64,000 bases of DNA. Source: Garcia nutans. Its lineage: Eukaryota; Streptophyta; Magnoliopsida; Malpighiales; Euphorbiaceae. Below are positions 23,497 to 35,967 of the stretch, one piece after another. The position numbers and the translations under genes were made by a program. The notes under the pieces were generated by a model that did no database searches, was not told the DNA's origin, and worked only from the letters and a program-made list of their open reading frames with translations. The stretch spans positions 39,925,501-39,989,500 of the forward strand of contig CANTUV010000008.1 of the NCBI GenBank assembly GCA_947685225.1. The letters run 5' to 3'. Each line of letters opens with the position of its first letter. The stretch's first letter is position 1.

Positions 23497-23648
23497 CTAG
23501 GTTTGAGGTTCTCGACCTAGGTGGGGATGATAGAGAGAGAAAATGGGGGATTTGAAAAATAGTTTTTAATTGTAATACATGCATTGGCACTGGCAGTTTT
23601 TGATCTCTGATATAGTATCTTCTGCTTTGTTTGCAGATATAGGTAGTT

Positions 23649-24455
23649 ATGGCGCCTCGGCCGCATCAGGCTGCTGAGGGTAGTGCAGAGAGTGTGGCTC
23701 TAGATGAGGATAGAGATGGAGCTAGAGTTGTATCTGCTGGTGAGGCGTCTATTTCTGTACCTGTGAGACCAGCAGCTGATGAGGTTCCGCCTGGCTGGGT
23801 ATGACATATGGTAGAGTTGTTGAGGCAAGCTCCAGTTCCGCAGTAGCCACAGCCATAGCCACAGCCGCAGTTACCGGTGAGGCAGTATGACAAACTGAGA
23901 AAGTATAGGGCTGAGGACTTTGTTGGAACTACAGACCCTGCTGTAGCAGATCAGTGGCTAGATCGAGTTCAGAGGATATTTATTCAGTTACAGGCCAGTC
24001 CAGAAGAGAAGTTTGATTATGCCAGATCTCTTCTGCAGAGAGATGCATATGATTGGTGGAAGATGTTTCCACATGCTCTGGATGATCCACCAGTTCTGAC
24101 CTATGATGATTTCCTGCGGGAATTTGAGCAGAAGTATACTCCGAGAGAGTATAAAGATGCAAAGAAGATGGAATTCCTGAGTCTGAGACAGGATACCAGG
24201 ACAGTGGCCGAGTATGAGATCGAGTTTATCTGGTTGAGTCACTATGCTGGTGGGATCATTTCTGACGAGTTTGTCAGGTGTAGGAGGTTTGAGGAGGGAC
24301 TGAGACCCTCTATCATGTGCATCATCGCAGGCTCTCGGTATCAGGATTTCTCCCAGTTAGTTGCAACTGCCATGAGTGTTGAGAGGGCGCAGAGTCTTGC
24401 AGCAGCTGCCAGGGTTGAGGAGACTAGGGTTAGGAAACCCCAGAGTGAGGCAGGG
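23649..24455 (+). pseudogene. gag: Tk2 gag, first part
   Basis: Starts at ATG 23649 (MAPRPHQAAEGSAESVAL), which is aligned with the Tk1 start and is 170 bases after the LTR. A Pro/Gln repeat follows, then the Gag core (DWWKMFPHALDDPP, EFEQKYTPREYKDAKKMEFL). Stops are TGA at 23802 and TAG at 23844 and 23856; the latter two are CAG-like codons in the Pro/Gln repeat. From 23859 to 24455 the frame is open and it is cut by S3 (target duplication CAGGG). The second part resumes at 26939. Confidence 0.88.
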
Positions 24456-26933
24456 TGTAACACCCCTATACCCCGCATACGTACACAGCATGCTAATACG
24501 ATCGTAATATACGTATACTGAATATAGAAATGCCACATTTTACAAATCACTCATGTTATCACTCTTATATAATGTAAACAATTAAAAACTTTTGAAAGAG
24601 TTTATAAAACCAAATAAATAGAAAGTTCATTTAAAACGCAACGGAAAATAGAACAAATGTTTACAAATACTTATACATCAAAATCAGAATATACAAATAT
24701 AAAATATATATACATGACTGGCAGCTCTTCTCTGATCTTTAAGTCTAAAAGTCAACTCTTCAATGTCTAGACTCACTCGGTCTCGAAGAACTCTCGGGTT
24801 CAACTCTGTTACCTGTGCGATGAACCACAATCGCGCTGAGCTAACAGCTCAGTAGTGTAAATTGTACAACCATGATGCTTTAATGCGATGCACATGTCAC
24901 CATAATACATTTCATAAACCATACATAATCATATCACATTTTATAATTATATATTAGATCTTATTATTCAATTATTTCTTCATTCATAAATCACATATTA
25001 CAACTAAGACAGACACGGGCCCAAAACACACTAATATGTTATTCAAAGTTCAGAGTTACTGCTTTGGTCCATATTGACACCTTGTGTCTAGCCCCGTAGG
25101 CAATATATATATATCCATGGATAATCAACTAGATTTGAGTTTATGACCCAGTCATTTCACTCAATCTAGTTCCAATAATATGTTTTTGAGGTTTACGACC
25201 CGGTCATTTCACCCCAAAAACATCACATTTCACATTTATCAACTGGATTCGGCTTACGACCCGGTCATTTCACCTATCCAGTTATTCATAGGCATGCCGC
25301 CAAACTCAGAACTCTGGAAATTGAATAGACATATTATGTACACAATGATTTCGTTTATCTCTTTATTAATTTCTTTCTCAATTCATTTCTCATTTCATGA
25401 TCCGTAATCAACTAGGCAACCATGCCTTAATTATCTCATTTTCATTATCATAGCCAACAATCATGGCTTCATATCTTTCACATTATATTTCATCATCATA
25501 TTAATCAATTCATTATTCACATGGATATAATTAATGGCACCAACACATATTTTACATGCTCATCACAACATTCACATATAATCAATTATGTCTCAATTCT
25601 CAATATCATATGAGTGTATGCAATAATGTATTTTGAACTATTTCAAAATGACCCACACAACTCTAAACACTTACCTTCCAAGAATCTATCACCACTTGAG
25701 TTAGGGTAAATCACCTTCTTCACAACCTATTCCAAAAGAATGATGAAACTCTCATGAGATCATAAGGTTAAGAATCAATTAGGGCAAACTCTAGACTTGA
25801 CACGCTCACACACACGGGCGTGTCCCTGACCGTGCCCTAACTCCACAACACAGAAACATTTACACGCTCAGAACCACGGGCGTGTCACTGGGCGTGTAAT
25901 ACATTCTGTCTCTCAGAAATAACGACACGTCCAACATCATGAGCGTGCTCATGGCCGTGTAAATTCTCAAAACTCACAGTAGCTATGACACGCTCAACAA
26001 CACGGGCGTGTTAATGGCCGTGTCACACCTACTGCCACTCAGAACAATTGACACGCCTAAGGACCTGGACGTGCTCCTGGGCGTGTCAGGCCAAAAACCC
26101 AGATTCCGGCCAAGACAACACCACTACCAACAAAACACTTCTATCCATCAACATCCACTTCAAACAAACTTCACAAAACATACCCAAAAACCATCTCAAA
26201 CTTACAACAACACCAAAACAAGCTAAAACACACATCAAACATAAATCACAACATCATCAAAACTCTAAACACAACCTCAACTCAATCTATCCCAACCAAC
26301 TTACTCTTTTCTTCAATCCAACCCCAAAATCCAAAACCACATAAACCAAATACTCTTAAACACAACATAATCAACCCAAACACATTCTCAAACACAACTT
26401 CAACTCACAAACCCACATAACTTCAAAAACAACACAAGAAATCAAGAGAGAACTTACCAAGGATGAAGAACTCTTAGATTCCAACTAAATCTATTGTAAA
26501 CTTCTTTAATCTTGATCTTATAAGGTCAAATCTCTCCCTCTCTCTTGTTCTCTTGCTGCTGCCGTCCAAGACAAAGAAAAGAGAAGAAAATGGAATGAAG
26601 GCCACGAAGGAAGGAGAAGGAAAGAAGAAAAGGAAAAGAAGTACAAAAGCAAAGTCAACTTCTCTTTCCTCAAAACAATCTCCTCCACATAATAAACAAT
26701 ATAATATTCAAAATATCTCCATCCACTCATCTTATTCCACTAACTCAATTTCAAATTAATTTCCTTTATACCCTTCACCCTTAGAATGGTATATGTTGTG
26801 TATATCACAATATAAATAACATAAGCACTCTACTATTACAACATATCTCTTTCCAATTAAACACAAATACACTTAATCCAAATAAAACAACAATTACATA
26901 CCAAACTTCTAGGGTATATTTTGTGATATTACA
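24456..26933 (-). repeat. S3, Tekay solo LTR in reverse orientation
   Basis: Begins TGTAACACCCCTATACCCC and ends GTATATTTTGTGATATTACA, the inverted form of a Tekay LTR. It is flanked by the exact 5-bp duplication CAGGG (24451-24455 and 26934-26938) within Tk2 gag. With no internal region, it is a solo LTR left by LTR-LTR recombination. It carries a GACACG array (25797-26090) and the GCGCGAT stem with one change (24815-24837). Confidence 0.93.
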
Positions 26934-26938
26934 CAGGG

Positions 26939-28961
26939 TCTTCATCAGTGAAGAGAGGCCGAGGGGGACATTTTCAGAGGTTTAGTAGGAGTCAAGGGCA
27001 GTTTGGCAGGTCAGTACAGCAGTAGAGACAGAGACAGAGAACTGCAATTTCAGTTGCTCAGAGACTTACTCCACCTACTTGCATTCATTGTGGTAGAGTA
27101 CATAGAGGTGTCTGCTTGTGGAGAGGTGCTTCAGGAGTGTGTTTTAGATGTGGGTCGTCAGACCATTTTATCAAAGATTGTCCTGAGCCACCAGAGGTTA
27201 GGCAGGCAGATACTGCATCTTCTCGACCCAGTGTCAAAGGGAGTCGTGGTGGCAGAGGTTTTAGTAGAGGTGGTTGCCCTGGGTTTAGTCAGAGAGGAGG
27301 CTCTACATCCGAAGGCAGTAGGCCAGATGAGGCTGGGCCATCTCAGCGAGTTTATGTGATGCAGAGGCAGCCGGATGCTTCAGCCGTCATTGTAGGTACA
27401 TTTTCTTTATTTGGTATTTCAGTCCTTGCTCTATTAGATCCTAGATCTACACATTCATATATAAGTGCATCCATCTTGCCTGTGTCTAAATTGCATTCTG
27501 AGTCCCTAGGATTTGATGTCTTGGTGACAAATCCTTTAGGGCATAGTGTTGTGGTGAGCAGGGTGCACCGAGATAGTCCATTTGTTGTTCAAGATGAGGA
27601 GTTTCTCGGTGACCTGATTGAGATGCCTTTTAGGGAATATGATCTGATTTTGGGCATGGATTGGTTATCCAAGCATGGGGTTGTGGTAGACTGTCAGAAG
27701 AAATGTGTTACTTTGAGAACACGGGATGATAGGGATGTTATAGTATCTAGTGAGCAGAGGTATCTTTCATCTATGTTTGTTTCAGCTGTTTCAGCTGGGA
27801 GAATGATTCGGAAGGGTTGTGAGGCTTATCTTGCTCATGTTGTAGATACTAGAGTAGTGGGATCCCTGCTTGAAAGTATACCCACAGTTGCCGAGTTTCC
27901 AGATGTTTTCCCTGATGAGTTGCCAGGGGTACCTCCTGAGAGAGAAGTGGAGTTTGGTATCGATTTGTTGCTTGGTACCACTCATATCTCTATTACCCCT
28001 TATCGGATGGCACCTGCTGAGTTGAGAGAGTTGAAGGTGCAGTTGCAGGAGTTATTGGATAAAGGGTTTATCTGCCCTAGTGTGTCCCCATGGGGAGCGC
28101 CTGTGTTGTTTGTGAAGAAGAAGGATGGCACCATGAGATTGTGTATTGATTATAGGCAGTTGAATAAGGTGACCATCAAGAACAAGTATCCTTTGCCTCA
28201 GATAGATGATCTCTTTGATCAGTTGAAGGGAGCAGCAGTATTCTCTAAGATTGATCTGAGATCAGGGTACCATCAGTTGAGAGTCAGAGATGTGGATGTA
28301 CCCAAGACAACTTTTCTTAAGAGGTATGGGCATTATGAGTTTCTGGTGATGCCCTTTGGATTGACGAATGCACCAGCAGCTTTTATGGATTTGATGAACA
28401 GGGTATTCAGACCATATTTAGATCAGTTTGTGGTGGTATTCATTGTTAACATTTTGGTGTATTCACGTAATGAGGAGGATCATGATAGACATTTGCGGAT
28501 CGTATTGCAGACTCTGAGAGAGAAGCAGTTGTATGCTAAACTGTCTAAGTGTGAGTTCTGGCTCGATCAGGTAGCTTTTCTTGGTCATGTGGTTTCAGCA
28601 GAGGGTATTAGAGTTGATCCGAGTAAAATTGAGGCTATCTTGAATTGGAGTCCACCGAAGACTGTGACAGAGGTTAGAAGTTTTCTGGGATTGGCAAGCT
28701 ATTATCGTCAGTTTGTGAAGGGTTTTTCTATAATAGCTACACCACTCACTAGATTACTTCGGAAAAATAGTTAAATTTGTGTGGACAGATCAGTCTCAGG
28801 CGAGTTTTGAGCAGCTGAGGGAGATGTTGACTCAAGCTCCTGTCCTTACCCTGCCTGTGGAAGGTAAACCATATGTGATATATAGTGATGCTTCACACAA
28901 TGGTTTAGGTTGTGTTTTGATGCAGGAGGGTAGAGTCATTGCTTATGCCTCTCGATAGTTG
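26939..28961 (+). pseudogene. pol: Tk2 gag end and pol: protease, RT, start of RNase H
   Basis: Continues the frame of Tk2 gag once S3 and one duplication copy are discounted. A TAG lies at 27023; then an intact knuckle CFRCGSSDHFIKDC, a Gly/Arg linker, protease with DPRSTHSYIS where relatives have DPGS, and RT open to 28774. In RT the catalytic FIDD box reads FIVN (28440-28452), so both catalytic aspartates are lost. A one-base insertion near 28755 shifts the frame, and RNase H starts (SDASHNGLGCVLM) but is cut by Tk3 at 28961. RNase H end, integrase, chromodomain and 3' LTR are missing. Confidence 0.9.
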
Positions 28962-31500
28962 TGTAACACCCCTATACCCCGTATACGTACACAGCATGCT
29001 AAAACGATCGTAATATACGTATACTGAATATAGAAATGCACGGTTTTCAAATCATTCAAGTCATCACTCATATAAAAGGTAAACCAATTAAAAATCTTTA
29101 AAAGAGTTTATAAAACAAAAAAAATAGAAAATTCATTTAGACGCAGCGGAAAATAAAACAAATATTTACAAATACTTATACATCAAAATCCAAATACTCA
29201 AATATAAAATATATACATTATTGGCAGCTCTTCTCTGATCTTTAAGTCCAAAAGTCAATTCTTCAATGCCTACTCTCACTCGGTCTCGAAGAACTCTCGG
29301 GTTCAACCTTGTTACCTGCGCGATGAACCACAATCGCGTTGAGCTAAAAGCTCAGTAATGCAACTCATACAAACATGATGCTCTAATGCAATGCACATAT
29401 CAACATTATGCATTTCATAAACCATACATAATCTTATCACATTTCATATTTGAACATTAGATCTTATTATTCAATTATTTCTTCATTCATAAATCATATT
29501 TACAATTAAGACAGACACGGGCCCAAGACATACTAATATATTATTCAAAGTTCACAGTTACTGCTTTGGTCCATATTGACACCTTGTGTCTAGCCCCGTA
29601 GGCAACTTATATCATATCTCTATCCATGGATAGCGTAACAGACCCAGTCTCTTGGACCATCAACCCGACTAATCGAGGAGATCCTCAACCCGGCTAGACT
29701 GTTACTTGTTTTTTGAGGTTTACGGGCTACCCATTTCACCTCAAAAACTTCACATTTATCAATTTGAATTAGTTTACGGGCCACCCATTTCACCATCATT
29801 CCATAATCACATTTTTCAACTGGAATCGGCTTACGGGCCTCCCATTTCGCCTATCCAGTGATTCATAGGCATGCCGCCAAATACAGAACTCTGAAAATTG
29901 AATAGACATATTAGATACACAATGTTTTCATTTATCTCTTTATCAATTTCTTTCTCAATTCATTTCTCATTTGCATCACCATAGCCAACAATCATGGCCT
30001 CATATCTCATATGATCTCATATCACAATAAAGCAACTCTTCATAACATCATATCTTTCACATTACATTTCATCATCACATTTATCAATTCATTATTCACA
30101 TGGATATAATTAATGGTATCAACACATATTTTTCATACTCATCACAACATTCACATATAATCAATTATGTCTCAATTCTCAATATCATATGAGTGTATGC
30201 AATAATGTATTTTAACTTATTTCAAACATGACCCATACAAAACTCTAAGCACTTACCTTTCAAGAATCTATCACCACTTGAGTTAGGGTAAATCACCTTC
30301 TTCACAACTTATTCCAAAAGAATGAGGAAACTCTTATAAGATCATAAGGTTAAGAATCAACTAGGGCAAACTCTAAACTTGACACGCTCACACACACGGG
30401 CGTGTCCCTGACCGTGCCCTAACTCCACAACACAGAAGCTATTACACGCTCAACAACACGGGCGTGTCACTGGGCGTGTAATATATACTGCCTCACAAAA
30501 CATCGACACGTCCAACATCATGAGCGTGCTCATGGCCGTGTAAATCCTCCAAAGTCACAGTAGCTACGACACGCTCAACAACACGGGCGTGTTAATGGTC
30601 GTGTCACAACTACTGCCTTACAGAACTAACGACACGCCTAAGGACCTGGACGTGCTCCTGGGCGTGTCAGGCCAAAAACCCAGATTCCGCCCAAGACAAC
30701 ACCACAACCAACAAATCACTTCTATCCACCAACATCCATCTCAAACAAACTTAACAAAACATACCCAAAAACCATCTCAAACTTACAACAACACCAAAAC
30801 AAGCCAACACATGCATCAAACCCAAATCACAAACATCTTCCAAACTCTAAACACAACCACTTACTCTTTTCTTCAATCCAACCCCAAAATCCAAAACCAT
30901 TTAAACCCAATACTCTTAAACACAACATAATCAACCCAAACACATATATCCATCACCATACCAACTCACAAACCCAATCATAAACTCAAAACAACACAAG
31001 AAATCAAGAGAGAACTTACCAAGGATGAAGAACTCTTAAACTTTCCACTTGATCTCTTGAAAACTCTCTTCAATCTTGAACTTGGAAGGACAAATCTCTA
31101 TCTTGCTCTCTTGTCTCTTTGTTAGCCGGCCAAAACAAAAACAAAGGAAGGAGAAGAAGATGACCCACGGCAAAGGAAAAGAAAGAAGAAAAGAAAACCC
31201 AAAGTCAACCTCTTTTCCTTAAAACCCTCTCAACCAAGCAATATATTTTTAAACAAATCCCATTTAATCTCTTCCACTCAAATAATTCCTTATTATTAAA
31301 TTCAAAACACAAAATATCTTCTTCCACTTTCATTCTTTGACTTTCTCTTGACTTGTATATATGTTATATATATTCACATATATACAACATATAAACTCTC
31401 TCTTCACTTCCTTTCTCTTTCCAATTAAATACAAATACACTTAATCCAATAATAACAATAAATACTCCAATACTTCTAGGGTACATTTTGGGATATTACA
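28962..31500 (-). repeat. Tk3 3' LTR
   Basis: On the minus strand this 2539-base LTR starts at 31500 (TGTAATATCCCAAAATGTACCC) just after the polypurine tract and ends at 28962. It is close to S3 in sequence, including the GACACG array at 30378-30670 and the stem near 29318-29339. The left target duplication would be AGTTG (28957-28961), but the right partner has been deleted. Confidence 0.9.
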
Positions 31501-31513
31501 ATTCTCCCCCTCT
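31501..31513 (-). promoter_or_regulatory. Tk3 polypurine tract
   Basis: Minus-strand AGAGGGGGAGAAT directly in front of the LTR start, the same tract as in Tk1. Confidence 0.8.
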
Positions 31514-31545
31514 AAAAAGAATTTCGTCCTCGAAATTACCTGATA

Positions 31546-34500
31546 TCAAGTCCGAAACAACTGAGGATACTGATCTCGCATTGCTTGCTCACTCTCCCAA
31601 GTTGATTCTTCTCTACCATGATTCTTCCAAAGAACCTTCACAATTGGCACTTCCTTACGTCTCAACTCTTTCACTCCATAAGCTAAAATAGCCACTGGTT
31701 CCTCTATAAATGTCAGATCCGGATTCACCTCAATAGATTCAACTGACAACACATGAGATGGATCCGATCTGTATCTCCTCAACATAGAAACATGAAAAAC
31801 ATTATGGATCCTATCCAAATCAGGTGGCAAAGCAAGCCGATAAGCAACTAGCCCAATTCTTTCTAAAACTTCATACGGTCCAATGAAACGCGGACTCAGC
31901 TTCCCTCTTCGACCAAATCTCAGAATCTTTTTCCAAGGAGACACTTTCAAAAATACTTTATCTCCCACATTATACTCAATGTCTCTCCTCTTTAAGTCTG
32001 AATAAGATTTCTGTCGATCTGATGCTGTTTTCAACCGATTCCGAATCAACTTCACTTTATCTTCTGTCTCTTTAACCAAATCAGGACCAATTAACTTACC
32101 TTCTCCAGTTTCATTCCAACATAGAGGTATTCTACACCGCCTACCATACAATGCTTCAAATGGTGCCATTCCAATGCTGGACTGATGACTGTTGTTGTAA
32201 GCAAATTCCACAAGTGGCAAAAGTCTGTCCCAACTACCAGAGAAATCAATGACACAGCTTCTCAACATATCCTCAATAATTTGTATCACTCTCTCTGACT
32301 GCCCATCTGTCTGCGGATGAAAAGCAGTACTAAAGTGTAATCGAGAACCCAAAGCACCATGTAAACTCTTCCAAAACCTTGAAGTAAACCAAGGATCTCG
32401 ATCAGACACTAAAGAAATTGGGACACCATGCAACTTCACAATCTCTTGGATATACAGCTCAGCCAACCTCTCGAGAGGATAATCCATTCGAACCGGAAGA
32501 AAATGAGCTGTCTTTGTCAATCTATCAACAATTACCCAAATAGCATCATGCTTCCTCTGAGTCAATGGCAAACCAGACACAAAATCCATCGTTACTCTTT
32601 CCCATTTCCATTCAGGCACTGATAACGGTTGAAGCAACCCTATTGGAACTTGATGCTCGGCTTTAACCCTCTGACATGTGAGACATTTGGACACAAATTC
32701 CGCTATGTCTCTCTTCATACCTGACCACCAGTAATGCTGTCTCAAATCATGATACATCTTTGTACTTCCCGGATGCATAGCAAAAACTGACTGGTGCGCT
32801 TCTTCCAAAATAATCTTCCTCAAACTAGCATCATCAGGTATACACAATCTGTTCTTAAACCAAAGACTCCCATCCTTTCTCACACTAAAATCTCGGCTCT
32901 CTCCATTCTCGCAATCTGAAACAATCTTCTGAACTTTCTCATCAACCAACTGAGCCTCTTTAATCTGATCTAACAATATCGGTCTCAACTGTAATTGCGC
33001 CAACAATGCACCATCATCACAAGATACAAAACTAGCATGCAACGCTCTCAACTCAACAAGCAACGAGAGCGAATAAACAGTCAAGCTTGCTACAGACTTC
33101 CGACTCAAGGCATCAGCCACAACATTTGCCTTACCCGGATGATAATCAATCAAATAGTCGTAGTCTTTAATCAATTCCAACCATCGCCTCTGCCGAAGAT
33201 TAAGCTCTTTCTGAACCCCCAAATATTTCAAACTTTTATGATCAGTGTAAATAAAACATTTCTCCCCATACAAATAATGTCGCCAAATCTTCAATGCAAA
33301 CATAATGGCTGCTAACTCCAAATCATGGGTCGGATAATTAAGCTCATGCGGTTTCAACTGTTGAGAAGCATAAGCTATCACTTTACCTTCTTGCATCAAA
33401 ACACAACCCAAACCACTATGTGAAGCATCACTGAAAATCACATATGGTTTATCTTCCACAGGTAAAGTGAGAACAAGTGCTTGAGTTAGCATATCCTTTA
33501 ACTGATCGAAGCTAGCCTGACACTGGTCTGTCCACACAAATCTAACTCCCTTCCGAAGTAATCTGGTAAGTGGAGTGGCTATCAAAGAAAATCCTTTCAC
33601 AAAGCGTCGATAATAGCCTGCCAAACCCAGAAAACTTCTAACTTCTGTCACTGACTTTGGTGGACTCCAATTCATAACTGCTTCAACTTTACTCGGATCA
33701 ACTCTAATGCCATCTGCTGAAACTATATGACCGAGAAAAGTCACTTGGTCAAGCCAAAATTCACACTTCGACAGTTTAGCATACAATTGCTTCTCTCTCA
33801 AAATCTGCAACACAATCCGCAGCTCCTCCTCATTGCGCGAATACACCAAAATATCATCGATGAAAACCACTACAAACTGATCCAGATAGGGCCTAAACAC
33901 CCTATTCATCAAATCCATGAAAGCTGCAGGTGCATTCGTCAACCCAAAAGGCATAACTAGAAACTCATAATGCCCATACCTTGCGCGAAAAGCTGTTTTA
34001 GGAACATCTTCAGCTCTGACCCTCAACTGATGGTACCCTGATCTCAAATCAATCTTGGAAAATACTGCTGCTCCCTTCAATTGATCAAAGAGATCATCAA
34101 TTCTAGGCAAAGGATATTTATTCTTGATAGTCACTTTATTCAATTGCTTATAATCGATACACAATCTCATAGTACCATCCTTTTTCTTCACAAACAAAAC
34201 AGGAGCTCCCCATGGTGAAACACTAGGGCGAACAAACCCTTTATCTAGCAACTCCTGCAACTGCACCTTCAACTCTCTCAATTCAACAGGTGCCATTCTA
34301 TACGGAGTAATAGAGATAGGAGTGGTACCAGGCAACAATTCAATACTAAACTCCACCTCTCTCTCAGGAGGCAACCCTGGCAACTCCTCTGGAAACACAT
34401 CTGGAAAATCTGCAACTGTGGGTATACCGTCAAGTCGAGAACCCACTACTCTAGTATCCATAACATGAGCAAGATAACCATCACACCCTTTTCTAATCAA

Positions 34501-34757
34501 CCTCCTAGCTGCAACAGCTGAAACAAACAAAGATGCTAGTTGTCTCTGCTCACTGGATACCAACACAATTCTTCCATCCTTAGCTCTCAAAGTAACATAC
34601 TTCTTTTGACAGTCTACTACAGCTTCATATCTAGACAACCAGTCCATGCCTAGGATCAAATCATACTCTTTAAAAGGCATTTCAATCAGATCACCCAAGA
34701 ACTCCTCACCCTGAACTACTACTGCACTATCTCGGTGCACCTTGCTAACAATCACAC
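31546..34757 (-). CDS. pol: Tk3 pol polyprotein, 5' truncated but open for 1069 codons
   Basis: The only long intact pol frame in the window. Starting inside the protease domain (IVSKVHRD; active site lost), it holds RT with LCIDYKQLNKVTIKNKYPLP and the catalytic FIDDILVYS (residue about 298), RNase H (SDASHSGLGCVL, about 442; TDHKSLKYL), an integrase HHCC region ending CLTCQRVKAEH (about 690), the DDE core (MDFVSGLP, VSDRDPWFTSRFW, TDGQSERVIQ) and a chromodomain (VPIVKVLWKNHGREESTWES, about 1030). Two oddities against Tk1 and Tk2: a four-residue in-frame loss after FIDDILVYSRNEE and Trp instead of Arg after the second catalytic Asp motif. Gag, the protease start and the 5' LTR are missing, and no true start codon can be shown, so it is probably not expressed as a working unit. 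Confidence 0.9.
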
Positions 34758-35967
34758 TAAGCCTTTGATCTTGACCAGTTCATCGACTCCTTGCTATGAA
34801 TATGAGACAATCATGGAAATTGATATAGACCATGATGCGTGGTATGATACTATAAGACGATTTTTGGAGGAAAGAGAATACCCACCGGGGGCAACAAAGA
34901 AAGAGAGAAGAGCCATAAGGCGGTGGTCATTGCAATACATCACATTTCATGGGGAGTTATATCGAAGATGGCCTGATGGGGTGCATTTAAGATGTTTAAG
35001 AAAGCCTGAAGTAGAGCATATCATGTCAGAAATACATGCGGGAAGTTGCGGTCCGCACATGAATGGTTTGGCCCTAGTTAAGAAGATTATTCGACAAGGT
35101 TACTACCGGTTGACCATGGAGAGAGATTGTATTGAGTTTATAAAAAAGTGCCAGCAATGTCAGATGTATGGTAATTTGAATCACATGCCTCCTGAAGAAT
35201 TGCATTCAATGTCTTCACCCTGGCCATTTCCCACCTGGGGTATCGACATTTTAGGAGAGATACATCCGACAGATTCAAATGGTCACCAATTCATTGTGGT
35301 AGCAGTAGATTATTTTTCAAAATGGGTCAAATCCAAATCCTTCAATAAACTGGGTGCAAGCCAAATAGCTAGGTTTATTGAAAAGAACCTCATCTGCAGA
35401 TATGGGGTCCCGCATAGTGTGATATCAGACAATGGGGTACAGTTTCAAGGAGCAGTTAAGGATTTATTTTCGAAGTACCAAATCCATCATCATAGATCCT
35501 CTCCTCATAGACCAAAGGCTAATGGTGCCGTAGAAGCAACAAACAAGACAATTAAGCAAATTCTGTCCAAGATGACCAAGACTTATAGGGATTGGTCAGA
35601 GATGCTTCCCTTTACTTTATGGGGATATAGGACAAGTGTACGAACACCTACTGGAATGACACCGTTCTCTTTAGTTTATGGGATGGAAGTAGTGTTGCCA
35701 ATTGAAATAGAAATCAAGTCGTTAAGAGTAGTCTTGGAAGCTGAACTGCCTGAAACGGAATGGGTAGCAAGCAGATACACACAGTTAGCTCTGCTAGAAG
35801 AGAGAAGATTAAAAGCACTATACCATCACCAATTGTATCAAAAGAAGATAGCTCAAGCCTATAATAGAAGGGTTAAGGTCAGAAAATTCAGAGTTGGGGA
35901 TTTGGTGTTGAAGCAGTGTAAGCCTAATGTATCTGATCCAAGAGGAAAGTTCAGACCTAGCTGGGAA
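34757..35967 (+). pseudogene. pol: Tat-1 integrase, first part
   Basis: Open from the deletion junction to S1. It begins KPLILTSSSTPCYEYETI, the RNase H-integrase linker. The zinc-binding HHCC region spans EIHAGSCGPH to KKCQQCQ (about 35030-35165). The catalytic core has Asp in GIDILGE, Asp in VISDNGVQF and Glu in GAVEATNKT (about 35241, 35428 and 35535). GTSVRTPTGMTPFSLVYGMEVVLPIE-type sequence and a basic C-terminal segment (RVKVRKFRVGDLVLK) are typical of Tat integrase. No stop is present, so apart from the S1 insertion the domain is well kept. The 5' side (RT, RNase H) was deleted. Confidence 0.88.

Noticed and set aside
26008..26344. Plus-strand open frames with Asn/Thr/Gln-rich peptides
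   Set aside because: They lie in the reverse-oriented solo LTR S3, recur in Tk3 LTR at 30589-30930, and come from biased base composition.
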